Below, piece after piece: positions 21,016 through 30,255 of a DNA stretch of 41,838 nucleotides. Source of the DNA: Thermodesulfovibrio sp. (GTDB lineage Bacteria > Nitrospirota > Thermodesulfovibrionia > Thermodesulfovibrionales > Thermodesulfovibrionaceae); contig JANXCZ010000011.1 of NCBI GenBank assembly GCA_025060075.1, forward strand, positions 1-41,838, read 5' to 3'. The notes below the pieces were generated by a model. That model had not been told where the DNA came from. It did not search any database and was given only the letters and a program-made list of their open reading frames with translations. Within the stretch, counting starts at the first letter, position 1. Every line of letters starts with the position of its first letter. The position numbers were made by a program, and so were the translations under genes.

Positions 21016-24000
21016 ATGAGTCTTATTGTAAATCATCAAATAAACATTCACTCTGCCTTATTAAAAGAGTTAGAAAAAATCAGTTCTCTTATTGAGTCAA
21101 AAGAGGAAATTTACAATCTTTCCATCCCATCTTTAGCCTTATTTGTATGTTTTTGTGAAAAAAGATTTATAGTTTTAGAAGAAAATGAAGAAAAAGCACT
21201 TAAACTTTATACAACATCAAAAATTTTCTCTGAATTTTTTGACATCTCTGAGGAAACAGTTTTTCTACCCTCTAACAGCAAGGAAAGATTGGTTGCAATA
21301 TCTAAGATTTTAAACAGTAAGAATCACAAAATAATAACAACATTTGATTCTATTCAGATTCCTTCATATATTGATAGCATAAAACTAAAAAAAGGAACAG
21401 AAATTGAAAGAGAAACTTTAGAAAAAAATCTTATTAAATTAGGATACAGTAAAGTTGAGTTAGTTACACAAGAAGGAGAATTTTCCCAACATGGATGGGT
21501 TTTTGATATATGGGGAATAGGAGAGGATTATCCTGTAAGAGTTGAGTTCTTTGGAGATGAAATAGAGGAGATAAAAGTATTCTCTCCAGATACACAGCGT
21601 TCATTTAAGGATAAAGAAGAGATATGGATAATACAAGCAGAAGAAAAGAAGACAGAGACTAAAAATCTTTTTGAACTATTTGATTTTGATATTGTCTTTA
21701 CTGTTGATAAAGATTTTACAAATAAAAAGGGTAAAACAATAAAAATATCACACTTACCTTTAAAATTTTCTACTCAATCAGTAAATGCTGGAGATAAAAC
21801 ATTTCATGGATTAGGAATACTGCCTAATGAGAGAACCTCATTATTTGATTTTCCAAGAAACTTAAAAAAACTTGGAATCCCCATAATCTTTTCTGTTAGT
21901 TCCAAAGGAAAGGCTGAAACAATAAGGGAAGTTCTTTTTAATCATGATATTATCGCTCCAATTATTAATAAAAATGAGATTGGAACATATTCAGGGAAAT
22001 ATGCAATAACAGTATCTGACCTTCAAGAAGGATTTTACAGAGAAAACTTAATGATAATTACAGATTTTGAAATATTCGGTGAAAAGACTCTTAAAAGAAA
22101 AAAACCAGAAATTCATAAGTTGCCTACTGATGGAGTTGAGATAAATGAAGGTGACTATGTAGTTCATAAAGACCACGGAATAGGAATTTTTCGTGGAATA
22201 AAGAGAAAAGAATATGAAGGAACGGAAGAAGATGTTCTTGTTTTGGAATACAAAGATGGAGATATTCTCTATGTTCCTACATGGAATATAGGAAAAATTT
22301 ACAGATACTCTGCAAAAGAAGGCTTTACTCCAACCCTTGACAAATTAGGAGCAAATAAATGGCAAAAGGCAAAGGAAAGAGAAAGAAAAAAGATACATGA
22401 TATAGCCGATAAACTTATGAAGCTTTATGCTCAAAGAAAAACTTATCGAGGATTTGTCTACTCAGAGGATACTGAAATACACAAAAACTTTGATGATTTT
22501 TTTCCATACGAAGAAACTGAAGATCAAAGAAAAGCTATTGATGCAATACTAAAAAAAATGAGAGAACCTTTTCCTCTTGAAGTACTTCTCTGTGGAGATG
22601 CTGGTTATGGGAAAACAGAAGTTGCCATGAGAGCTGCATTCAGAGCAGTTTATGATGGAAAACAAGTTGCGGTCTTAGTTCCCACAACTCTTTTATGTGA
22701 ACAACATTATAGAACATTCAAAAAAAGATTTGAAGCTTTTCCCGTAAAGATTGAATACTTAAGCAGATTTCGTTCAAAAAAAGAGATAAAAAAAGTTATT
22801 GAAGATACAAAAATAGGAAAAGTTGATATTCTTATTGGTACTCATATAATTATCTTGAAAGAAATAGAATTTTTTGATCTCGGACTTTTAATTATTGATG
22901 AAGAACAAAAGTTTGGTGTCATTCACAAAGAAAAAATAAAGGAAAAATATCCAAAAGTTGACCTTCTTACTATAACTGCTACTCCTATACCAAGAACACT
23001 ACAGATAGGATTAAGTGGACTATGGGATATATTTGTAATTCAAACTCCACCTAAGGAAAGACTTGCTGTAAAAACATATGTAATTCAAGAAAATGAAGAA
23101 ATAATTAAAAATGCAATTAACAAAGAAATGGAAAGAGGAGGACAAATCTATTATCTTCATAACAGAATACATGATATAGAATTAGTAAAATCAAAAATTC
23201 AAAAACTTGTACCAAATGCAAAAATTGCCGTTGCCCACGGAAGAATGAAAGAAAAAATTCTTGATAGAATAATGATTGATTTTATCAATGGAAAAATTGA
23301 TATTCTACTATGTACATCTATAATAGCTTCAGGACTTGATATTCCAAATGTAAATACAATTATTATTGACCAAGCTCAGAACTTTGGACTTAGCGATCTT
23401 TATCAAATAAGAGGGAGAGTTGGAAGAGCTGATAGACAGGCAAGTGCCTACTTAGTAATTCCTCCAGAAGAAACTCTTAATGAAAATGCTAAAAAGAGAC
23501 TAAAGGCTATTCAGGAGATGAGCTACTTAGGAGCAGGTTTTCATATTGCTTTAAAAGACCTTGAAATAAGAGGTGCAGGAGAGCTTCTTGGTGTTGAACA
23601 ATCAGGAATAAACCGATTGGGATTTGATCTTTATATAGAAATGCTAAATGAAGCTGTAAAAGAGTTAAAAGGTGAAACTTTACCAACATTGAAGTTACCA
23701 GAAATAAAATTTTCTATTGCAGCTTTTATTCCCGAAGAATATATAAGAGAAACTTCTATGAGAATAAGAATCTATAGAAAATTGAATCAGATCACAGAAG
23801 AAAATGAGATAGAAAAACTTTATGATGAAGTATCTGATAGATTTGGTATTCCTCCAAAGGAGGTCGAAAATCTCTTTAAAATTGCTCACATAAGAATTCT
23901 TGTTTCAAAGATTAAAATCTCTGAAGTGAAACAAAAAAGAGACATATTTAGATTTACATTGGAGAAAAATCTTGAAAGGGATTTTATAGACAAATTATTA

Positions 24001-24144
24001 ATTACTTTAACAAGCTTCAAAAATAAAGATATAATAAAAAATCTAAGGTTTCATCAAGACGGTTTTGAAATTAATATTGAAACCCTCGATAGTTTAATCT
24101 TATTTCTTAAACGCCTAATTACAAAGCTTGAAGAAAAAAAATGA
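21016..24144 (+). CDS. mfd: Transcription-repair coupling factor
   Basis: CarD-like RNAP-interaction domain (EGDYVVHKDHGIGIFRGI), CGDAGYGKTEVAMRAAF, IIDEEQKFGVIHKEK, QIRGRVGRADRQASAYL; ~1040 aa. Confidence 0.97.
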   Translation: MSLIVNHQINIHSALLKELEKISSLIESKEEIYNLSIPSLALFVCFCEKRFIVLEENEEKALKLYTTSKIFSEFFDISEETVFLPSNSKERLVAISKILNSKNHKIITTFDSIQIPSYIDSIKLKKGTEIERETLEKNLIKLGYSKVELVTQEGEFSQHGWVFDIWGIGEDYPVRVEFFGDEIEEIKVFSPDTQRSFKDKEEIWIIQAEEKKTETKNLFELFDFDIVFTVDKDFTNKKGKTIKISHLPLKFSTQSVNAGDKTFHGLGILPNERTSLFDFPRNLKKLGIPIIFSVSSKGKAETIREVLFNHDIIAPIINKNEIGTYSGKYAITVSDLQEGFYRENLMIITDFEIFGEKTLKRKKPEIHKLPTDGVEINEGDYVVHKDHGIGIFRGIKRKEYEGTEEDVLVLEYKDGDILYVPTWNIGKIYRYSAKEGFTPTLDKLGANKWQKAKERERKKIHDIADKLMKLYAQRKTYRGFVYSEDTEIHKNFDDFFPYEETEDQRKAIDAILKKMREPFPLEVLLCGDAGYGKTEVAMRAAFRAVYDGKQVAVLVPTTLLCEQHYRTFKKRFEAFPVKIEYLSRFRSKKEIKKVIEDTKIGKVDILIGTHIIILKEIEFFDLGLLIIDEEQKFGVIHKEKIKEKYPKVDLLTITATPIPRTLQIGLSGLWDIFVIQTPPKERLAVKTYVIQENEEIIKNAINKEMERGGQIYYLHNRIHDIELVKSKIQKLVPNAKIAVAHGRMKEKILDRIMIDFINGKIDILLCTSIIASGLDIPNVNTIIIDQAQNFGLSDLYQIRGRVGRADRQASAYLVIPPEETLNENAKKRLKAIQEMSYLGAGFHIALKDLEIRGAGELLGVEQSGINRLGFDLYIEMLNEAVKELKGETLPTLKLPEIKFSIAAFIPEEYIRETSMRIRIYRKLNQITEENEIEKLYDEVSDRFGIPPKEVENLFKIAHIRILVSKIKISEVKQKRDIFRFTLEKNLERDFIDKLLITLTSFKNKDIIKNLRFHQDGFEINIETLDSLILFLKRLITKLEEKK

Positions 24145-24869
24145 TATACTATAACGTTATGAAAACTTTATTTTTTTTGATTTTTATTGTGCTTATTATG
24201 AGTTCATGTATCTCTGGAGAAAGAATTAAACAAATTAATGAGTCAGATTTTCATAAGGAAATAGGCTTTGCCTACTACATTGAAAAAAACTATCAGCTTG
24301 CCTACTCTGAGTTCCATAAAGCTTTACAGATTGACCCTAAAAATAAAGATGCCCTTCATGGATTAGCGCTGGTTCATATGGAGTTTCAAGAGTATGAAAC
24401 TGCAAAGGAGCTTTTTCTTAAAACTTTATCAATTGATCCCAATTATGCTGATGCTTGGTTTAATCTTGGAGTTTGTTATCAAAGACTAAATATGCATAAT
24501 GAAGCAATTGATTCATTTAATAAAGCTTTAAATAATCCTAATTTTACAACTCAAGATAAGGCTTACTTTGGAAAAGGATTATCTTACTACAGAATGGGTA
24601 AATATGAAGAAGCTAAAAAATCCTTTGATAAAGCTATAAAAAGAAACATACTGCTAATTCAAGCTCATTTATATCTGGCTTTAGCAAATCAAAAGTTAGG
24701 ACTTTACTCTGAAGCCTTAAAAACTTTAAGAAATGGTATTAAACTTGATCAAATATACAAGGGAGACGTAGATAAATTTAAAAAAGACTTAATAGAAGCT
24801 TCGCACTATGGACAAGAAATCCTTCCAAAGGAGGATATCTTAGATCTTCTTGAAATTTTAAGGTATTGA
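24141..24869 (+). CDS. TPR-repeat lipoprotein
   Basis: Signal peptide with lipobox-like IMSSC, tandem TPRs (ALQIDPKNKDALHGLALVHMEFQEYETAKELF...). Start could be 24141 (ATGA overlap with mfd stop) or 24159. Confidence 0.85.
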   Translation: MIYYNVMKTLFFLIFIVLIMSSCISGERIKQINESDFHKEIGFAYYIEKNYQLAYSEFHKALQIDPKNKDALHGLALVHMEFQEYETAKELFLKTLSIDPNYADAWFNLGVCYQRLNMHNEAIDSFNKALNNPNFTTQDKAYFGKGLSYYRMGKYEEAKKSFDKAIKRNILLIQAHLYLALANQKLGLYSEALKTLRNGIKLDQIYKGDVDKFKKDLIEASHYGQEILPKEDILDLLEILRY

Positions 24870-24870
24870 A

Positions 24871-26427
24871 ATGGCTAAAGGAAAAATAGTAAAGGCGGCT
24901 GGCGCTATTTCTCTTGCAACAATATTTAGCAGAATTTTAGGATACATAAAGGATATGATTCTTGCTAAATATTTTGGTGCTACAGCACTCAGTGATGTAT
25001 TCTTTGTTGCTTTCAGAATTCCTAATTTATTAAGAGAACTATTTGCTGAAGGTTCTATGTCTTCAGCAGTTATTCCTGTACTTAAAGAATCTCAAATAAA
25101 ACAAGGACAAGAAGAGACAAAAAGAATTGTAAAAAGTCTTTTTACCTTCATACTAATAGTAGTAGGAACAATAACTATTTTAGGGATGATATTTGCTCCT
25201 ATAATTGTAAAGTTAATAGCTCCTGGATTTATAGAAAATAATGAAAAATTTGAACTAACAGTACTTCTTACAAGAATAATGTTTCCCTTTCTTCTCTTTA
25301 TCAGTCTTGCTGCACTTACAATGGGAACGCTTAATATAAATAATATATTTTTTATTCCAGCTCTTGCTCCTTGTTTTTTGAATATAGCAATAATTGTTGT
25401 TGTAGTAGGATTTAGTAGTTTTTTCCTAAATCCCATTGTATCAGTAGCAGTTGGAGTTACCTTAGGTGGATTACTTCAATGGCTTGTTCAGATACCTCAA
25501 TTCTATAAAAGTGGATTTCATTTTGGCCTTGCCACATTTCATCCAGCTCTTAAAAAAATAACCCTTCTTATAATTCCTACGACTATTGCAATGGCAGTAA
25601 ATCAAATCAATATTTTTATAAGCACCATAATTGCAAGCTTTTTACCAGAGGGAAGTATTACTTATCTATATTATTCCATGAGACTTATTCAACTTCCTAT
25701 AGGAGTATTTGGAGTAGCTGTAGGAATGGCAGTACTTCCCACTTTATCTCAACATTTTGCTCAGGGAAATAAAAAGCAACTGGCTACAGATTTCATATTT
25801 TCTTTAAAATTTCTATTTTTTCTTACAATACCTTCAACCATTGGTTTAATTATGTTAAAAGAACCTATTGTAAACACGCTATTTCAAAGAGGTGCCTTTG
25901 ATTCTTTTGCTACCTTTAATACTGCTCAAGCTTTACTTTTTTATAGCATAGGAATCTTGGGAACAGTTGGCTCAAGAACAATAACCGCTACCTTTTATTC
26001 CTTACATGATACCAAGACTCCTGTGATATGTGCAACAGTTGGAATGTTAACTAACATTTTATTTTCTCTTCTTCTTATGAATAAGATGAAACATAATGGA
26101 TTAGCCCTTGCCTACTCTTTAGCAGCAACTGTTCAGTTTTTAATGTTATCAATATTTATAAAACGTAAAATTAATGAAATTTCATTTACTAATATTATTC
26201 CTTCATTTTTTAAAAGCACCACTTCCGCATTAGTGAGTGCAGGAGTAGCAAAATTAATATGTGACATTAAACCTTCATTATGGCTACATAGCGAGCAGAT
26301 GTTTTTGAAATTTATATGGCTTTTGACTGCAATAGGTGTGGCTATATTTATCTATTTTTTACTTTGCTATTTGATGAAACATGACGAACTAAGTTATATT
26401 TTAAAAAAGATTAGGAGGCATAGATGA
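24871..26427 (+). CDS. murJ: Lipid II flippase MurJ
   Basis: ATIFSRILGYIKDMILAKYFGATALSDVFFVAFRIPNLLRELFAEGSMSSAVIPVL; 13-14 TM MVF family. Confidence 0.96.
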   Translation: MAKGKIVKAAGAISLATIFSRILGYIKDMILAKYFGATALSDVFFVAFRIPNLLRELFAEGSMSSAVIPVLKESQIKQGQEETKRIVKSLFTFILIVVGTITILGMIFAPIIVKLIAPGFIENNEKFELTVLLTRIMFPFLLFISLAALTMGTLNINNIFFIPALAPCFLNIAIIVVVVGFSSFFLNPIVSVAVGVTLGGLLQWLVQIPQFYKSGFHFGLATFHPALKKITLLIIPTTIAMAVNQINIFISTIIASFLPEGSITYLYYSMRLIQLPIGVFGVAVGMAVLPTLSQHFAQGNKKQLATDFIFSLKFLFFLTIPSTIGLIMLKEPIVNTLFQRGAFDSFATFNTAQALLFYSIGILGTVGSRTITATFYSLHDTKTPVICATVGMLTNILFSLLLMNKMKHNGLALAYSLAATVQFLMLSIFIKRKINEISFTNIIPSFFKSTTSALVSAGVAKLICDIKPSLWLHSEQMFLKFIWLLTAIGVAIFIYFLLCYLMKHDELSYILKKIRRHR

Positions 26428-27053
26428 AAATAAAGAAATTTGAAGTTGGACCTTTATTAGTAAACTGTTATGTGGTATATGATGAACAAACAAAGGATGC
26501 CTTTTTAGTGGATCCTGGAGATGAACCAGACTTAGTGCTTGATTTCATAAGACAGGAAGGTTTAAATGTAAAATATATCATCTGTACTCATGGACACTTT
26601 GATCATATCGGCGCAGTAAAAGAAGTAAAGGATGAAACAGGAGCTCAAGTAATTCTTCACAAAGAGGAACTTGAAATATATAAAAACTCTCCTAAAGTGG
26701 CAAAAGACTTTTTCGGCATTGAGATTGAATCCCAACCTGAACCAGACATATTAATCGATAATGAGGAGACAGTAAAGATTTTCCATAAAGAAATTAAATT
26801 TCTTCATACTCCAGGACATTCACCTGGCAGTATGTGTATTTATACTGATGGATACTTATTTACAGGAGACACCCTCTTTGCAGGTTCTGTTGGAAGAACA
26901 GATTTAATGGGAGGCAATATGGAGAAGTTACTCAGCTCATTAAAGAAATTAGCATCTTTTCCTCCGGATACATTAGTTCTTCCAGGACATGGACCTAAAA
27001 CTAAGATAGAGTTTGAAAAAAAGAATAATCCTTTTTATCATGAGATTACTTAA
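26424..27053 (+). CDS. MBL-fold metallo-hydrolase (glyoxalase II-like)
   Basis: THGHFDHIGAV, TPGHSPGSMCIY, FTGDTLFAGSVGRTD, LPGHGPKT. Confidence 0.93.
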   Translation: MKIKKFEVGPLLVNCYVVYDEQTKDAFLVDPGDEPDLVLDFIRQEGLNVKYIICTHGHFDHIGAVKEVKDETGAQVILHKEELEIYKNSPKVAKDFFGIEIESQPEPDILIDNEETVKIFHKEIKFLHTPGHSPGSMCIYTDGYLFTGDTLFAGSVGRTDLMGGNMEKLLSSLKKLASFPPDTLVLPGHGPKTKIEFEKKNNPFYHEIT

Positions 27054-28689
27054 AGCGTTAGGAGCATTTTTTCTTATAGTTTGTATATCTTGTAGTAAAT
27101 CATCTGAAGAAAAAAAATATAACACACAAATATTTGAAAACAAAGCCGAACCCGTAATAATTGGAGTCTTACCTGAGGAGTCTCCCAGAGTAATATATGA
27201 AAAACTCTATCCTTTAAAGAACTTCATCTCAAATACACTTCAAAAACCTGTAAATATAGAAATAGCCAAGGATTTTAAGGATCTTGAGAAAAGAATAAAG
27301 GAAGAAAAAATTCATCTTCTTATTGTAGATCCTGCTACGTACTGCGAACTTAAGTGGAAAATGAAAAATAAGATATTTCCACTAATTAAACCCGAAGGAG
27401 GAATTGCTGAAACAAGAAGCGTTTTTGTAACAAAGGAGGACAAAAAGATTGAAAAAATCTTTGATTCTCTTGGTAAAAAACTCGCTCTTGGTGAGGAAAA
27501 ATCTTCATTCAGTTATCTCATTCCACTTTCAATGCTTAGAGATGTTGATATTTCAATAAAAGATTTTAAATCTGTTGATATGTTAGGAAAAGAACAAAGA
27601 ATTGCTCTTTCAATACTAATTGGGGATCATGATATAGGTGCGATGAGCGAAATAACAGCGAATAAATACACTAAAGATGGACTTAAGATAATAAGATATT
27701 CAGAACCAACTCCAAGATATTTAATTGCTTATCTTAATACTTTGAAAAATGAAGATGTAGAAAAAATAAAGAATGCTATTTTACATAAAGCAAACAAAGA
27801 GATTCATGAATCAATGGGAGTTGAAAAGTTTGTACCTGCTGAGGATAGAGACTTTGATTACATAAGAGTAATAATTAGAAATCTTAAGGGAATCGATTAT
27901 ATTGAATATGGACCTAAAACAGTAAAGGTAGCTATTCTTCCTCTTTATAGTCCTCTTACCATATACAATAGATATGATCCCCTAATGCGATATCTTTCTG
28001 AAAAAACAGGTTATGAGTTCAAATTAGTAATACCTAAAAATTTTGAAGAATTCATACAAATAGTAAGCGAAGGAAAAGTGAATTTTTCATATCAAAATCC
28101 CTATGTATTTTCAATAATTTCTAAAAAATATCCATTGAAACCATTAGCTATTACAGTAGGCGAAGATTGTGCAAAAGATGAAGGAATATGTGGTGGAGAA
28201 AAATTTAGAGGTGTTATAATCACGAGAAAAGAAAGCAACATTAATAAAGTAGAAGACTTAAAAGGAAAGAGAATAATGATAGTTTCTCCTACCTCTGCTG
28301 GAGGATATCTATCTCAGAAACTATATCTTGAGAAAAAAGGTTTTAATTTAAATAGAGATTTTAAGCTAATTGATGCCAAAAGACAGGAAAAAGTCATTAT
28401 AGGAGTATACCGAGGAGAAGCTGATGCAGGATTTGTAAGAGAAGCTGCACTTAGTGTATGGGCTAATGAAGTAGATATATCTAAGATAAAAATTCTTGAC
28501 TACGGTGAGTATCTTCCCAATTGGACTTTTGCAGCAGTCAATAATAAAAATAATCCTGAATTAATAAAGACTGTTAAAAAACTTATTACTGAACTAAAAG
28601 ACAGGGAAATACTTAATAAAGCTAAAATAAAAGCCTTTAAAGAAGCAACAGATGAAGATCTGGCAATACTTAAAAAACTCGGTTCTTAG
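27040..28689 (+). CDS. PhnD-like periplasmic binding lipoprotein with two tandem PBP domains
   Basis: ORF track opens at 27013, but ATG at 27040 gives MRLLKALGAFFLIVCISC, a lipoprotein signal. Two ~270-aa repeats start VIIGVLPEESPRVIYEKLYPL and VKVAILPLYSPLTIYNRYDPL. Confidence 0.8.
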   Translation: MRLLKALGAFFLIVCISCSKSSEEKKYNTQIFENKAEPVIIGVLPEESPRVIYEKLYPLKNFISNTLQKPVNIEIAKDFKDLEKRIKEEKIHLLIVDPATYCELKWKMKNKIFPLIKPEGGIAETRSVFVTKEDKKIEKIFDSLGKKLALGEEKSSFSYLIPLSMLRDVDISIKDFKSVDMLGKEQRIALSILIGDHDIGAMSEITANKYTKDGLKIIRYSEPTPRYLIAYLNTLKNEDVEKIKNAILHKANKEIHESMGVEKFVPAEDRDFDYIRVIIRNLKGIDYIEYGPKTVKVAILPLYSPLTIYNRYDPLMRYLSEKTGYEFKLVIPKNFEEFIQIVSEGKVNFSYQNPYVFSIISKKYPLKPLAITVGEDCAKDEGICGGEKFRGVIITRKESNINKVEDLKGKRIMIVSPTSAGGYLSQKLYLEKKGFNLNRDFKLIDAKRQEKVIIGVYRGEADAGFVREAALSVWANEVDISKIKILDYGEYLPNWTFAAVNNKNNPELIKTVKKLITELKDREILNKAKIKAFKEATDEDLAILKKLGS

Positions 28690-30253
28690 AAAATTGATAA
28701 TAAATATTCAAAGATTAAGCATTGGATTAAAAATATTTATTTCTTTTCTAATACTTTTTCTCCTGATAATGCTTTCAATTAACATTCTCATTTTAAACTA
28801 TCAAAAAAAGTCACTAAAAGAGCAAATAGATAGCAATGTTTCCTTGATTCTTGAAAATCTGTCAAAAGACGTTATAGATAACCTCTTGTTTTTTGATCCC
28901 TTAGCAATTGATGAAAAGATCTCCTTAGCTATGAATAATCCTGGGATGGAGTATATAATGCTTACTGATAAAAATGGTAGAGTAGTCGGACATAGTGATA
29001 AAGCTCAACTTGGCAAATATATTAATTTAGATTTTAATAGATGGCATAAAGCAGATGAGGAAGGAATAATTCATATAAATCTTCCAGTAGTCTCGGGTGA
29101 CACATACTTCGGAGTTTTAAGGGCTGGTATATCAGAAAATAAGGTTGAACAGTATGTAGAGGAAGTAACTAAAAATCTTAGAAATTACATTTATATTCTG
29201 AGTTCTTTATTTTTTGTTCTAACCTTATTTTTATCCTTTATGCTTTCAAAAACTCTTATAAAACCGCTTCAAAAGCTTAAAAATAAGATGGCAAATATAG
29301 GAACTGATAAATTTGAGTTATGTGAAAATCCCATAAATGTGCTATGCAAAGATATATTAGAATGTAAAGAAATAGACTGTCCAGCCTATGGAAAAGAAAG
29401 ATGTTGGTTTATAAAGGAAGCAAAGGAATACTGTAGGAGATGCTATAATATTGAGTGTAGTGAATGCTCTGTGTATAAAATTTCATGCGGTGATGAGATT
29501 GGATATCTAATTGAAACATTTAACGAGATGGTTATAAAATTGAAAGAATCTCTTCAAGAGTTGGATAGAACAACAAGAGAAAAACTAAAACTTGAAAAAT
29601 CATCTGCAATGGCAGAAATGGCAATGACAGTTGCCCATGAAATAAAAAATCCTCTTAATGCTATAAAGGCATGTACATCTTATTTAAAGTCAAATTTTCA
29701 AGGAGAAGTTTTAAGAGAGTTTCTTTCAATTATAGACAGAGAAACAGAAAGACTAAATGAATTGATAACAAGCTTTTTATCCTATGCAAGACCTATGCCT
29801 CTTAAATATGAAAAAGGTAATATAAATAATGCAGTAAAAGATGTAATTAAACTTATACAGAGGGAAATTCAAGAGGAAAAAAAGATTCTTCATGCTCAGT
29901 TTGACAACTCTATTCCTGAGTTTTATTTTGATCATCATCAACTAAAACAAGCTGTTCTTAACATATTAGTAAATGCCTTAGATGCTACAAAAGAGGGAGA
30001 CAAAATTACTATAAAAACAGAAAAAAGCAATGGAAAAATAAAAATAACAATCAAAGACTCTGGTACTGGTATTCCAGAAGAGATCATGGATAAAATATTT
30101 GAACCATTCTTTACTACAAAACCTACAGGTTCAGGACTTGGACTTGCCTGTGTTGAAAGGATTATAAGAGACCACGAAGGTAAAATAAATGTAAGAAGCA
30201 AAATCAATGAAGGAACAGAGTTTGAAATAGAATTACCAATAAGAGGAGACTAA
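28652..30253 (+). CDS. Membrane sensor histidine kinase with HAMP interrupted by a Cys-rich segment
   Basis: Two TM helices, sensor domain, HAMP halves, HisKA (MAMTVAHEIKNPLNAIKA), HATPase (NILVNALDATKEGD, SGTGIPEEIMDKIFEPFFTTKPTGSGLGLA). A later non-ATG start is possible. Confidence 0.92.
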   Translation: MKIWQYLKNSVLRKLIINIQRLSIGLKIFISFLILFLLIMLSINILILNYQKKSLKEQIDSNVSLILENLSKDVIDNLLFFDPLAIDEKISLAMNNPGMEYIMLTDKNGRVVGHSDKAQLGKYINLDFNRWHKADEEGIIHINLPVVSGDTYFGVLRAGISENKVEQYVEEVTKNLRNYIYILSSLFFVLTLFLSFMLSKTLIKPLQKLKNKMANIGTDKFELCENPINVLCKDILECKEIDCPAYGKERCWFIKEAKEYCRRCYNIECSECSVYKISCGDEIGYLIETFNEMVIKLKESLQELDRTTREKLKLEKSSAMAEMAMTVAHEIKNPLNAIKACTSYLKSNFQGEVLREFLSIIDRETERLNELITSFLSYARPMPLKYEKGNINNAVKDVIKLIQREIQEEKKILHAQFDNSIPEFYFDHHQLKQAVLNILVNALDATKEGDKITIKTEKSNGKIKITIKDSGTGIPEEIMDKIFEPFFTTKPTGSGLGLACVERIIRDHEGKINVRSKINEGTEFEIELPIRGD

Positions 30254-30255
30254 GA

